Origin: Fibrobacterota bacterium
Lineage (GTDB): Bacteria; Fibrobacterota; Chitinivibrionia; Chitinivibrionales; JANQEN01
DNA: 7,245 bases
Assembly (NCBI GenBank): GCA_030619215.1
Contig: JAUXBV010000163.1
Span: 1 to 7,245, forward strand
Reading direction: 5' to 3'
This document shows positions 1 to 6,790 of this stretch, one piece after another (position 1 is the stretch's first letter; each line of letters begins with the position of its first letter). Position numbers and translations under genes: made by a program. The notes under the pieces were generated by a model that worked only from the letters and a program-made list of their open reading frames with translations, was not told the origin of the DNA and did not search any database.

Positions 1-22
1 CTAAGTATAGGATAATATTGAG

Positions 23-115
23 TCTCTTTTAAGAGAGATAATGAGTACTAACAAATAAATTTGTAAGTACTCATTATCGAAGCGGACAGGTCATATCAAA
101 TATGCCCTGCCGCTT
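23..115. repeat. Tandem stem-loops (long near-perfect palindrome plus second hairpin)
   Basis: Three inverted repeats lie end to end. The first is small: TCTCTT at 23-28 pairs with AAGAGA at 31-36. The second is long: 37-56 pairs with 59-78 in 19 of 20 positions (the only mismatch is A50/A65) around two central bases, and its outer 13 bp are perfect. The third pairs 80-85 with 110-115, 87-90 with 106-109 and 92-96 with 100-104, with A86 bulged, T91/C105 mismatched and a CAA loop. No T-run follows on either strand, so a standard intrinsic terminator is not supported. It could be the 3' end of an upstream transcript, a structured RNA, a protein-binding palindrome or a dispersed repeat. The pairing is read directly from the sequence; the role is unknown. 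Confidence 0.75.
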
Positions 116-227
116 AACTCACTATTATACGTTTTCTGTCAGAAGAAACTAACCTTTTTTGAATAAAATTTGTGTTTTTTTAAAAAAATGCTATATATTT
201 TATGGGTGGAAAGCAATTTTTAACGAA
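116..227. other. AT-rich non-coding stretch upstream of the C25 peptidase gene
   Basis: There is no credible reading frame here on either strand. The stretch is rich in A and T, with runs of T around 150-182 and a run of A around 182-188. I see no further strong hairpin. It probably serves as the promoter-proximal region of the downstream peptidase gene. Confidence 0.5.
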
Positions 228-233
228 TATAAT
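228..233 (+). promoter_or_regulatory. Possible -10 box (TATAAT) for the C25 peptidase gene
   Basis: A perfect TATAAT hexamer sits 44 bases upstream of the preferred start codon. Transcription would begin near 240, leaving a short leader that contains the ribosome binding site. No good TTGACA-like -35 box is present at 16-18 bases upstream (the region reads GGGTGGA). In AT-rich DNA such a hexamer can also arise by chance, so this is tentative. Confidence 0.3.
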
Positions 234-266
234 TAAGTATTGAATGGTCGAAAAAAACTATAACCC

Positions 267-271
267 GGAGG
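267..271 (+). promoter_or_regulatory. Ribosome binding site that fixes the peptidase start at 277
   Basis: GGAGG lies five bases before ATG 277. The alternative in-frame ATG at 244 has no purine-rich site before it. A start at 277 also places a signal peptide exactly at the N-terminus, so this site decides the start in favour of 277. Confidence 0.85.
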
Positions 272-276
272 TATTT

Positions 277-2682
277 ATGTTTAAAAAGCTTTTACCCTTT
301 TTGCTGATTCCCGGTTTGCTGTTTGCTTCTGTAGTTGAGATGGAATATAGTTTCTCAAAACCAGTGATATTAAAAGGAGCGGCAATAGTAGCTGGATGCC
401 GTTTTTCCCGTGATGCATTTTCGCCGCTGGTTTCGGTTAAACAGGTGAGAGTGTTGATCCCGTATGGCCAGGCAGTTGAATCTTTTGATGTTGAATATGG
501 CAATCCCATCTACCTGGACGGAAAATTTTCTCTTATACCTTATAAACCTGACGGAAGAATATCGGTAGCGCCGCCGAAAGATTATTTGACACGCAGCTCA
601 TCGGTTTATGATAAGGATGAATTTTATCCCGCATCCGTAAAATCGAAAGATTTTTATATAATGAAGAAAAACGGACACAGTATTTTCATCGCACTGCTAA
701 ATCCTGTTCAATATAACCCGGTAACAGGGCTGATAAGATACTACAATACGATTTCCGTTAAAGTGAATATCGCTGCAACCAGCGACCTGCCTGTTTACAA
801 ATGCAATAATTTTATCAGGAGTCAACTAAGGCACCTTGTCGATAATCCGGCTGAAGTGGAAAAACTGCAAGACAGCAAGGCCGGCCCCAATGACTATGAA
901 TATTTAATACTCACGACAGATGCTCTTAAAAATGCTTATGATCCCTTTATTGAATTTAATAAAAGAAGGGGTTTAAGAACACAGGTGCAGACTATTCCGT
1001 ACATAAAATCAAACGCTACCGGCACGGATGATCCTGACAAAGTGAGAAATTACATTATACAGGAGTATGAAGATAACAGTATCAAATTTGTGCTTCTCGG
1101 TGAGGATGACGACAACAATGATGCTAATGACGTCCCGCACCGGGGGCTGCATTCACAAATGTATGATTATGGGACAGATTTTCACGATGACAAAGATGTT
1201 GCTGCAGATATGTACTTTTCATGCCTTGACGGTGACTGGAAGGGTAGTAATCAATATTATGGAGAGTACGGTACCGAAGATATCGGCTGGGAGGTATATG
1301 CGGCCCGTTTTGCGGTTGATGACGCCACTGAATTAAATAATATAATGAATAAGACAATAAAATATTCGGAGCAGCCGGTTGCAGATGAAGCGGTAAATAA
1401 TCTCCTTCTCGGTGAATACGCCTGGGGCCCGCCTGATCATCCGGTCGAGTGCTGGGGTGGTGATTGTATGGACCAGTTGGTGGGAACCTGTACAAAAAAT
1501 AATTACTCCACTTCGGGATTTCCCAGCAGCTGGAATACCACCAAGTTATATGATAAAAATCAGAGCTGGTCCAGCAGCACCCTCATGAGCACCATAAGAA
1601 ATGAGAAAATCACATGGATTGACCATGTCGGCCATTCAAATAACAACTATATTTTTAAATTGTATACCAGCAATGTGACCAATACCAATTTCACCAATGA
1701 TGGTACCAACGCCAACTTTTTTATTGCCTATACCTATGGCTGTTATCCGGGAGCATTTGACAACAGGCAGTCCAACGGCAGTTACAGTAGCTCTGACTGC
1801 ATAGCTGAAGCATTTACAGCCGGGATCTCAAACGGGTGTGTTGCCTTTATCAGTAATACCAGAGTTGGGTTAGGTGATGACGGAACCGCAAGCGCCGACG
1901 GTACGGACGGCTCAAGCCAGCGATATATCAGGCATTTTCATGATGCGGTTTTCGGCAAGAAGATCCATTATGCGGAGATGATGAGCGCCTATTCAAAAGA
2001 GATAAATGCCGACCTCATCTGCATTCCCGACGCCAATACTAAAGACCCGCCCTATTTCGGGCAGATGAAATTCTGCGCTTACCAGTTAAATGTTCTTGGC
2101 GACCCGGCTCTCTCAATATGGACGGTGGCACCGCAGCAGCTTACGGCAGATCATCCAACGACAGTCAGCTCCAGCGATACAAAATTTACATGGGATACGA
2201 AAAATGCTTATACGACAGTTGCCCTGCTCGATGGGGCAAGGGGTGACATTATCTGCTCCCAGATTACCGGCGAAGACGGTAAATGCGAAATCACTGACGA
2301 GGCATTCAAGAATTATGTCTCAGCCAATGGGGGTGGCAAGCTGGGAATAAATGTAAAGGCTCATAATTACCTGCCATATTCGGGCGAGATACAGATCAGT
2401 GGAACCGGCATACTGGAAGATATCGAATTTGTATTTAATAACAATTTCAATTTTATCGGAAGAACCGGAAAAATCACCTATACTTTACCTGCTTCGGGCT
2501 TGGTGAATATTTCAGTCTATAATTCCAAAGGAGCCTTAATTATAACGGTTGTTAATGAATATAAGGGTGCAGGAGAGTATACTGCAACATTTGCTAGTAA
2601 CGATTTAAGCAATGGCATCTATTACTGCAGAATAAGTGCCGGTAATACTAAACTTGCAAGGAAATTTATCGTAACAAGATAA
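277..2682 (+). CDS. Secreted gingipain-type cysteine peptidase (family C25) with C-terminal sorting domain
   Basis: Predicted secreted endopeptidase of MEROPS family C25, 801 residues from ATG 277. The frame is open from ATG 244, but GGAGG at 267-271 and the signal peptide favour 277. Residues 1-18 (MFKKLLPFLLIPGLLFAS) are a Sec signal peptide. About 20-190 resembles the gingipain-type propeptide. The catalytic domain begins near 207 (YEYLILTTDAL) and contains the family's LLG...DVPHR segment (273-289), here with an Asp/Asn-rich insertion, then DMYFSCLDGDW (311-321) and a WEVYAARFAV strand (338-347). The catalytic pair is probably His453 in DHVGHSNN and Cys489 in YTYGCYPG, 36 residues apart, close to the spacing in gingipain R. 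The His motif reads GHS instead of the usual GHG. The last 80 or so residues (ITYTLP, VNISVYNSKG, NGIYYCRI, ARKFIVTR) match a type IX secretion sorting domain, so the protein is probably exported and anchored or released at the outer membrane. It has its own downstream terminator and is likely monocistronic. Substrate specificity cannot be read from the sequence. Confidence 0.88.
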   Translation: MFKKLLPFLLIPGLLFASVVEMEYSFSKPVILKGAAIVAGCRFSRDAFSPLVSVKQVRVLIPYGQAVESFDVEYGNPIYLDGKFSLIPYKPDGRISVAPPKDYLTRSSSVYDKDEFYPASVKSKDFYIMKKNGHSIFIALLNPVQYNPVTGLIRYYNTISVKVNIAATSDLPVYKCNNFIRSQLRHLVDNPAEVEKLQDSKAGPNDYEYLILTTDALKNAYDPFIEFNKRRGLRTQVQTIPYIKSNATGTDDPDKVRNYIIQEYEDNSIKFVLLGEDDDNNDANDVPHRGLHSQMYDYGTDFHDDKDVAADMYFSCLDGDWKGSNQYYGEYGTEDIGWEVYAARFAVDDATELNNIMNKTIKYSEQPVADEAVNNLLLGEYAWGPPDHPVECWGGDCMDQLVGTCTKNNYSTSGFPSSWNTTKLYDKNQSWSSSTLMSTIRNEKITWIDHVGHSNNNYIFKLYTSNVTNTNFTNDGTNANFFIAYTYGCYPGAFDNRQSNGSYSSSDCIAEAFTAGISNGCVAFISNTRVGLGDDGTASADGTDGSSQRYIRHFHDAVFGKKIHYAEMMSAYSKEINADLICIPDANTKDPPYFGQMKFCAYQLNVLGDPALSIWTVAPQQLTADHPTTVSSSDTKFTWDTKNAYTTVALLDGARGDIICSQITGEDGKCEITDEAFKNYVSANGGGKLGINVKAHNYLPYSGEIQISGTGILEDIEFVFNNNFNFIGRTGKITYTLPASGLVNISVYNSKGALIITVVNEYKGAGEYTATFASNDLSNGIYYCRISAGNTKLARKFIVTR

Positions 2683-2705
2683 TTTTGTAAATTACTTAAG
2701 ATTAG

Positions 2706-2740
2706 AAAAAGTGCTTCCGGAGAAAGGGAGCACTTTTTTT
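2706..2740 (+). terminator. Intrinsic terminator of the C25 peptidase gene
   Basis: GTGCTTCC at 2711-2718 pairs with GGGAGCAC at 2726-2733 (one T-G wobble) around a seven-base loop. The stem is lengthened by A2706-2710 pairing with T2734-2738, and the T-run continues to 2740. It starts 24 bases after the stop codon. The A-run/stem/T-run symmetry means it could also work on the minus strand, but no minus-strand gene approaches it from the right within this gap. Confidence 0.92.
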
Positions 2741-2779
2741 ATATCGAATAGCGGAAGGTATTCTACAATTGTAAACTCA

Positions 2780-2813
2780 CCCTCCCCCCTTTACTAAAGA
2801 TAGGGGGATTGGG
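2780..2813. repeat. C-run/G-run hairpin, possible dispersed repeat
   Basis: TCCCCC at 2783-2788 pairs with GGGGGA at 2803-2808. CCC at 2780-2782 can pair with GGG at 2811-2813 across a two-base bulge, and CTTT at 2789-2792 with AAAG at 2796-2799 at the tip. The element is markedly more GC-rich than the surrounding gap and has no T-run after it. Such C-run/G-run hairpins are often dispersed intergenic repeats; that reading is inference, since no second copy is seen in this window. Confidence 0.5.
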
Positions 2814-3083
2814 ATTCGCCCTCTTAATAAATTAAAATATGGATAATCTCTATATATTTTTTTTGGACATTAAGCTGTAATCACTCCGGTAAATAATTGA
2901 TCCTTGTGCTGGTAAGATACACAAGGAGGCCCTTCTTTATATTGATTGTCAAAATGACAAATAAATTGCAGTTATCCGTGGAGAATAAATAAAATATTTC
3001 AGCAATATTCTTGCTGCCCTCTATGTTCCAATTCTATATTGTTCCGGGGTCTATATTAAGAATTGGACTATTTTAATTATTAC
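2814..3083 (+). promoter_or_regulatory. Structured leader/intergenic region of the OPT transporter gene
   Basis: No gene is seen in this stretch, but it holds four inverted repeats. TCCTTGTG at 2901-2908 pairs perfectly with CACAAGGA at 2920-2927. TTGTCA at 2946-2951 and TGACAA at 2955-2960 form a small operator-like palindrome. CAGCAA at 3000-3005 pairs with TTGCTG at 3011-3016. TCCAATTCT at 3027-3035 pairs perfectly with AGAATTGGA at 3059-3067. The last repeat encloses most of a direct repeat TCTATATT (3033-3040 and 3050-3057), whose copies could include -10-like TATATT. I do not recognise a known riboswitch or T-box. The region must contain the transporter promoter, because the upstream gene ends in a terminator, but I cannot place it securely. 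Confidence 0.5.
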
Positions 3084-3089
3084 AGGAGG
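3084..3089 (+). promoter_or_regulatory. Ribosome binding site of the OPT transporter
   Basis: AGGAGG sits eight bases before ATG 3098. It is a full-strength site and supports this start over the later in-frame methionines. Confidence 0.85.
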
Positions 3090-3097
3090 CTCACTGG

Positions 3098-5044
3098 ATG
3101 AGTAATGATTTTAAACCATATATAACGGATGACAAAATAATTCCCGAATTCACTTTTCAAGCAATAGCTCTGGGATTAATTTTAAGCATTGTTATGTGCG
3201 CGGCTAATGTCTACGTCGGCTTATATGCTGGAATGACAGTAAGCGCGGCAATTCCTGCCTCAGTTATTTCAATGGGAATACTTCGGGGCCTTCTGAAAAG
3301 AGGTACTATTCTAGAGAATAACATAGTTCATACCATGGCCAGCTCCGGTGAAAGCCTGGCAGCGGGTATCATTTTTACTATTCCAGCTATTGTTTTATTG
3401 GGGATATGGACGAATTTCAGGTACTGGGAAACAACCTTGATTGCAATGGCTGGTGGTGTTCTTGGTGTTGTAATGATGATACCTCTTAGAAAACCCATGA
3501 TTATCGAACAAAAAGAGCTTAGATTCCCTGAAGGCGTTGCTTGCGCAGAAGTTCTTAAAGCCGGAGATAAAGGCGGCGCTGAGATGATGGGAATTTTCTC
3601 AGCTCTTGGAATCGGAGCACTTTTCAAGTTTTTAGTAAGCGTTGTAGGCCTCTTTAAAGGGTCTGTTGAAGGTGCTGTTAAAATTGGAAAAACTGCCTGG
3701 TACCTTGGAACTGACATCTCTCCCATGCTAATGGCTGTTGGTTTTATAGTAGGGTGGGAAGTTTCTATTCTTGTGTTTCTTGGCGGCGCCATTTCATTCT
3801 TTATTGCTATACCAATAATATCCAGTGGTGCTGAGCTCGCCTCCTCGGGAGTTTTAGATGCGGTATGGGGAATTTGGGATTCCCAGATCCGGTTTTTGGG
3901 TATTGGCGCAATGGTAGTTGCTGGAATTGCTTCTATTTTTAAGATTGCCGGTTCAATGGGCTCAGCTATACGAACCGCTATTGCAGGAATCCGTGGAAAA
4001 GAAGACACGTCATCATTACCAAGAACAGAACAGGGAATCACTGGTAGGGCACTTCTTATTATGATGGTGGTAGCTATGCTTCTTGGTTGTTTGGTCTATG
4101 CAATTATGACAAAAAGTGTGACCACAACAATAATAACCAGCATTGCCATGTTTATCCTTGCATTTTTCTTTGTTGCTGTTGCGAGCTATATTGTCGGCCT
4201 TGTCGGTTCATCCAATAGTCCTGTTTCAGGTATGACTATCTGTACGGTTCTTTTAACAGCGGGACTTTTACTTTTACTTGGTTACACCGGTGTAGAGGGA
4301 ATGCTTGCTACCCTTGGTGTTGCAGGTGTTGTTTGTTGCGCGGCTTGTACTGCGGGCGATATTTGCCAGGACTTAAAAATCGGTCACATTTTAGGCGCGA
4401 CTCCCAAGAAACTTCAGACAGGTGAATTAATTGGTGTTATGGTCCCTGCTTTTATTATTGCTCCTGTTATGCAACTTCTTCATAACGCTTATGGTATCGG
4501 AACTCCTGCACGTGAGGGTGTTCAGGCATTAAAAGCCCCTCAGGGTGTTATGTTTGAGAAACTTGTGGGCGGTATTTTTGGCGCTGGAAAAGACATCCCC
4601 TGGGATCTTGTTTTTTGGGGCGCCGGTGTTGGTGTTGCCGCAATTATTATTGATCGCATTTTCTTACAACCAAGAAAAACAAAATTCCGTTTATATGCTA
4701 TGCCACTTGCAGTTGGAATGTATTTACCACTAACAGTAACATTTCCAATTCTAATTGGCGGCGTTGTATATAAACTTATTGAAAAGGCATCTAATAGGAG
4801 AGGCGACTCTGCTGAAGAGAAAAAATCTGTAGTCCATCGGGGCCTTCTTTTTTCTTCAGGTTTAGTTGCAGGGGAAGCTATAATGGGAATTATTATCGCC
4901 CTGATAGTTCTTGCTAATTTTAAAGTGCCGATACTTGCAGGCCTGGCTGCAAAAACTGGAAATCTTATAGATATATTATCTATACTTGGTTTGAGTGCTA
5001 TTATCGTAATTCTTTACAGAAGGTCTATGAGAAAAACAGTGTAA
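3098..5044 (+). CDS. OPT-family oligopeptide transporter
   Basis: Inner-membrane carrier of the oligopeptide transporter (OPT) family, bacterial branch, 648 residues, a normal length for that branch. Members are secondary transporters, generally thought to import peptides (some fungal and plant relatives move metal chelates) using the ion gradient. The protein is almost entirely hydrophobic helices, roughly 14-16 by eye. Family signatures: NVYVGLYAGMT at 37-47 in the first helix, LRFPEG at 141-146 followed by EVLKAG at 151-156, SSNSPVSGMT at 371-380, and CCAACTAGDICQDLKIGHILGATPKKLQ spread over 413-440. Charged loops fall at 297-315 and 564-580, as expected between helix bundles. The start is set by AGGAGG at 3084-3089. 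pepD follows 84 bases downstream on the same strand, which supports peptides, possibly histidine-containing dipeptides, as cargo; that is inference from context. Substrate and coupling ion cannot be read from the sequence. Confidence 0.93.
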   Translation: MSNDFKPYITDDKIIPEFTFQAIALGLILSIVMCAANVYVGLYAGMTVSAAIPASVISMGILRGLLKRGTILENNIVHTMASSGESLAAGIIFTIPAIVLLGIWTNFRYWETTLIAMAGGVLGVVMMIPLRKPMIIEQKELRFPEGVACAEVLKAGDKGGAEMMGIFSALGIGALFKFLVSVVGLFKGSVEGAVKIGKTAWYLGTDISPMLMAVGFIVGWEVSILVFLGGAISFFIAIPIISSGAELASSGVLDAVWGIWDSQIRFLGIGAMVVAGIASIFKIAGSMGSAIRTAIAGIRGKEDTSSLPRTEQGITGRALLIMMVVAMLLGCLVYAIMTKSVTTTIITSIAMFILAFFFVAVASYIVGLVGSSNSPVSGMTICTVLLTAGLLLLLGYTGVEGMLATLGVAGVVCCAACTAGDICQDLKIGHILGATPKKLQTGELIGVMVPAFIIAPVMQLLHNAYGIGTPAREGVQALKAPQGVMFEKLVGGIFGAGKDIPWDLVFWGAGVGVAAIIIDRIFLQPRKTKFRLYAMPLAVGMYLPLTVTFPILIGGVVYKLIEKASNRRGDSAEEKKSVVHRGLLFSSGLVAGEAIMGIIIALIVLANFKVPILAGLAAKTGNLIDILSILGLSAIIVILYRRSMRKTV

Positions 5045-5076
5045 AATCAGATCAATCAAACTAAAATATAATTAAA

Positions 5077-5103
5077 ATAAGCTCATGTTATGCATGAGCT
5101 TAT
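5077..5103 (+). promoter_or_regulatory. Perfect 11-bp hairpin between the OPT gene and pepD
   Basis: ATAAGCTCATG at 5077-5087 pairs perfectly with CATGAGCTTAT at 5093-5103 around the loop TTATG. It lies 33 bases after the transporter stop and 25 bases before the pepD start. The following bases, ATTGTATATAAC, lack a real T-run, so it would be at best a leaky terminator. It may instead protect the transporter mRNA end or set unequal expression of the two genes. Confidence 0.7.
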
Positions 5104-5116
5104 ATTGTATATAACA

Positions 5117-5122
5117 AAGGAG
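5117..5122 (+). promoter_or_regulatory. Ribosome binding site of pepD
   Basis: AAGGAG ends six bases before ATG 5129, giving near-ideal spacing and confirming this start. It lies outside the upstream hairpin, so that hairpin would not hide it. Confidence 0.8.
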
Positions 5123-5128
5123 TGAACA

Positions 5129-6571
5129 ATGGACGCCAAAACAGAGAAGATTCTTGGGATTTTTGAGGAGATTAATAAAATACCGAGAAAATCAAAAAAT
5201 GAGGAAAAAATTTCCAACTGGCTGGTTGAGTGGGCAAAATCTCATGGACTCGCAGTTAAGCAGGATAAGGCTTTGAACGTATGTATTCCAGTGCCGGCAA
5301 CTGCGGGGCGGGAGAATGATCCCACAGTCATTTTACAGGGGCACATGGATATGGTTTGTGAGAAAACCCCTGATTCCACCCATGATTTCAGCAAAGACCC
5401 GATCAAACACATAATTGACGGTGAGTGGATGCATGCAGACAAGACTACTCTCGGTTCAGATAATGGAATAGGCATTGCTATGGCCCTCGAATTAGCAATC
5501 GATGATTCTATTTCACGACCGCCGCTGGAACTATTATTTACAGTTGATGAGGAAACCGGTTTATATGGTGCGAAGAGCATTGAGAGCGATTTTATCAGTG
5601 GCAAGATTCTTTTAAACCTTGACTCGGAAGATGAGGGCGTTTTCACAATAGGATGCGCCGGCGGCCGTGATGTTGAAATCAAGCTAAACTTGAATAAAGA
5701 GAGCCCGGATGCCCAAAACCCGTGCTTTAAATTATCGGTTGACGGCCTGAAAGGCGGCCATTCGGGTATTGATATTCAGGATCACAGAGAAAATGCAAAT
5801 ATCGTTATTGCAAGGCTCTTAAGATATATCGCCAAAGAGGTAGACTCTGTTCGTATAGCTGATATTACAGGCGGCTCTGCGCATAATGCCATTCCCAGGA
5901 ATGCTTACGCACTTGTTACTGTTCCTGCATCGGATCAGGATACATTTAAAGATGTTTTTAATCGTGCGGCTTCAAAGCTTGAGAACCTGGCGAAGTCTTA
6001 TGAACCTGATATTAAAATTTCTTTATCTGAAGAAAGTGAAAGCAAACAGCCGTATACAGCAGAAGACACAAAAAAGGTTATCAGCCTTCTCAATGCACTG
6101 CCCCATGGTGTGACAGGAATGTCTGTGGATATTGAGGGCCTGGTTGAGACTTCAAACAATTTTGCTACCATGGGAATGGAAAATGACGTTCTCACCCTGT
6201 TGTCAAGCCAGCGCAGCTCAATCGAAATCCAGCTTGAATATATCGTATCAAAGGTCGAGTCTGTTGCAGAGCTTGCCAATGCCGCGTATGAAACCAATGA
6301 AGGATATCCGGGCTGGGAGCCGAATCCGAAATCAAATATACTCGCCTTATGTAAAAATGTACATAAAGAGCTTTACGGAAAAGAGCCGCATGTAGAAGCT
6401 ATACATGCGGGCCTTGAATGCGGGCTTATCGGTGCAAAGTTTGATAACATGGATATGATATCCTTCGGCCCGACGCTGAAGAATCCCCATTCACCCAATG
6501 AGAAGCTGCATCTTCCTTCGGTGCCGAAGGTGTGGAATTTTACCGTAGAGTTGCTTAAGGCGATTAAATAA
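5129..6571 (+). CDS. pepD: Xaa-His dipeptidase (aminoacyl-histidine dipeptidase, peptidase family M20C)
   Basis: Cytosolic zinc-dependent dipeptidase of 480 residues, matching the usual PepD length. It hydrolyses unspecific dipeptides, typically including Xaa-His such as carnosine. There is no signal peptide. The M20 metal and catalytic residues are all visible: His72 and Asp74 in GHMDM, Asp111 in LGSDNGIG, Glu141 (general base) and Glu142 (ligand) in DEETG, Asp165 in LNLDSED, and His454 in NPHSPNE. The same set is spaced similarly in Vibrio PepD. The lid/dimerisation domain spans roughly 181-400 and includes GGHSGIDI (209-216) and GGSAHNAIPRNA (248-259); HAGLECG (426-432) follows in the second half of the catalytic domain. 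No key residue is missing, so the enzyme should be active. It lies downstream of the OPT transporter on the same strand, separated by a hairpin, and would process imported peptides. No convincing intrinsic terminator follows it; only a weak A/T stem at 6573-6601 does. Confidence 0.95.
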   Translation: MDAKTEKILGIFEEINKIPRKSKNEEKISNWLVEWAKSHGLAVKQDKALNVCIPVPATAGRENDPTVILQGHMDMVCEKTPDSTHDFSKDPIKHIIDGEWMHADKTTLGSDNGIGIAMALELAIDDSISRPPLELLFTVDEETGLYGAKSIESDFISGKILLNLDSEDEGVFTIGCAGGRDVEIKLNLNKESPDAQNPCFKLSVDGLKGGHSGIDIQDHRENANIVIARLLRYIAKEVDSVRIADITGGSAHNAIPRNAYALVTVPASDQDTFKDVFNRAASKLENLAKSYEPDIKISLSEESESKQPYTAEDTKKVISLLNALPHGVTGMSVDIEGLVETSNNFATMGMENDVLTLLSSQRSSIEIQLEYIVSKVESVAELANAAYETNEGYPGWEPNPKSNILALCKNVHKELYGKEPHVEAIHAGLECGLIGAKFDNMDMISFGPTLKNPHSPNEKLHLPSVPKVWNFTVELLKAIK

Positions 6572-6572
6572 T

Positions 6573-6601
6573 ATTTAAATATCAATTATTATTGTTTAAA
6601 T
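6573..6601. other. Weak A/T-only stem-loop after pepD
   Basis: ATTTAAA at 6573-6579 pairs with TTTAAAT at 6595-6601, with an inner CAAT/ATTG stem (6583-6586 with 6591-6594). It is made almost entirely of A-T pairs and has no T-run, so it is a poor terminator candidate. It is recorded because it is the only structure directly behind the pepD stop codon. Confidence 0.3.
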
Positions 6602-6646
6602 AGAAGCATTTGTTCTGTAGGTATTCGATTCGAATAGATACTTGAT

Positions 6647-6712
6647 GCTGGAATCTGGATGCTGGATTTAAAACATTAGCTGTTATACAAAATCCAGCAA
6701 CCAGTATCCAGC
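6647..6712. repeat. Imperfect 23-bp inverted repeat built from CTGGAT-like units
   Basis: The left arm at 6647-6669 and right arm at 6690-6712 are complementary at 20 of 23 positions around a 20-base loop. Each arm holds two copies of a GCTGGAT/TCTGGAT-type unit, and a further partial copy (CTTGATGCTGG) overlaps the left end. The unit structure suggests a dispersed intergenic repeat or a former tandem array folded back on itself. No T-run follows, so it is not a standard terminator, although it could act as a bidirectional barrier between pepD and the minus-strand frame to the right. Confidence 0.65.
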
Positions 6713-6790
6713 AGCAGTTGCATATGCAAAGTAATTGGTGGTTTGTTCGTATTGGTATCAAGGTGGCAAAGAAAGAGTTTATAATGAAAT
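6713..6790. other. Non-coding spacer between the inverted repeat and the minus-strand frame
   Basis: A 37-codon plus-strand frame beginning at ATG 6724 crosses this spacer and ends near 6837, but it has no ribosome binding site and no recognisable content, so it is not called. I see no terminator for the minus-strand frame that ends at 6791. Confidence 0.4.

Noticed and set aside
244..276. Upstream in-frame ATG at 244 as the start of the C25 peptidase
   Set aside because: It has no ribosome binding site and would put 11 polar residues before the signal peptide. ATG 277 has GGAGG five bases upstream and starts directly with MFKK and a hydrophobic core.
1124..1495. Minus-strand frame of 123 codons inside the C25 gene
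   Set aside because: It lies opposite a well-supported catalytic domain, is rich in Pro, His and Tyr in a way typical of antisense translation, and has no ribosome binding site.
2870..3097. T-box or known riboswitch ahead of the OPT gene
   Set aside because: There is no T-box core sequence, no specifier-loop arrangement and no T-run terminator before the ribosome binding site. The hairpins match no class I can recognise.
3328..4041. Minus-strand frame of 237 codons inside the OPT gene
   Set aside because: It is antisense to a clearly conserved transporter. Its Pro/Ile/Ala-rich composition is what the complement of Gly- and hydrophobic-rich coding sequence gives.
5242..5682. Minus-strand frame of 146 codons inside pepD
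   Set aside because: It overlaps the conserved metal-binding motifs of pepD on the other strand and shows no recognisable protein content.
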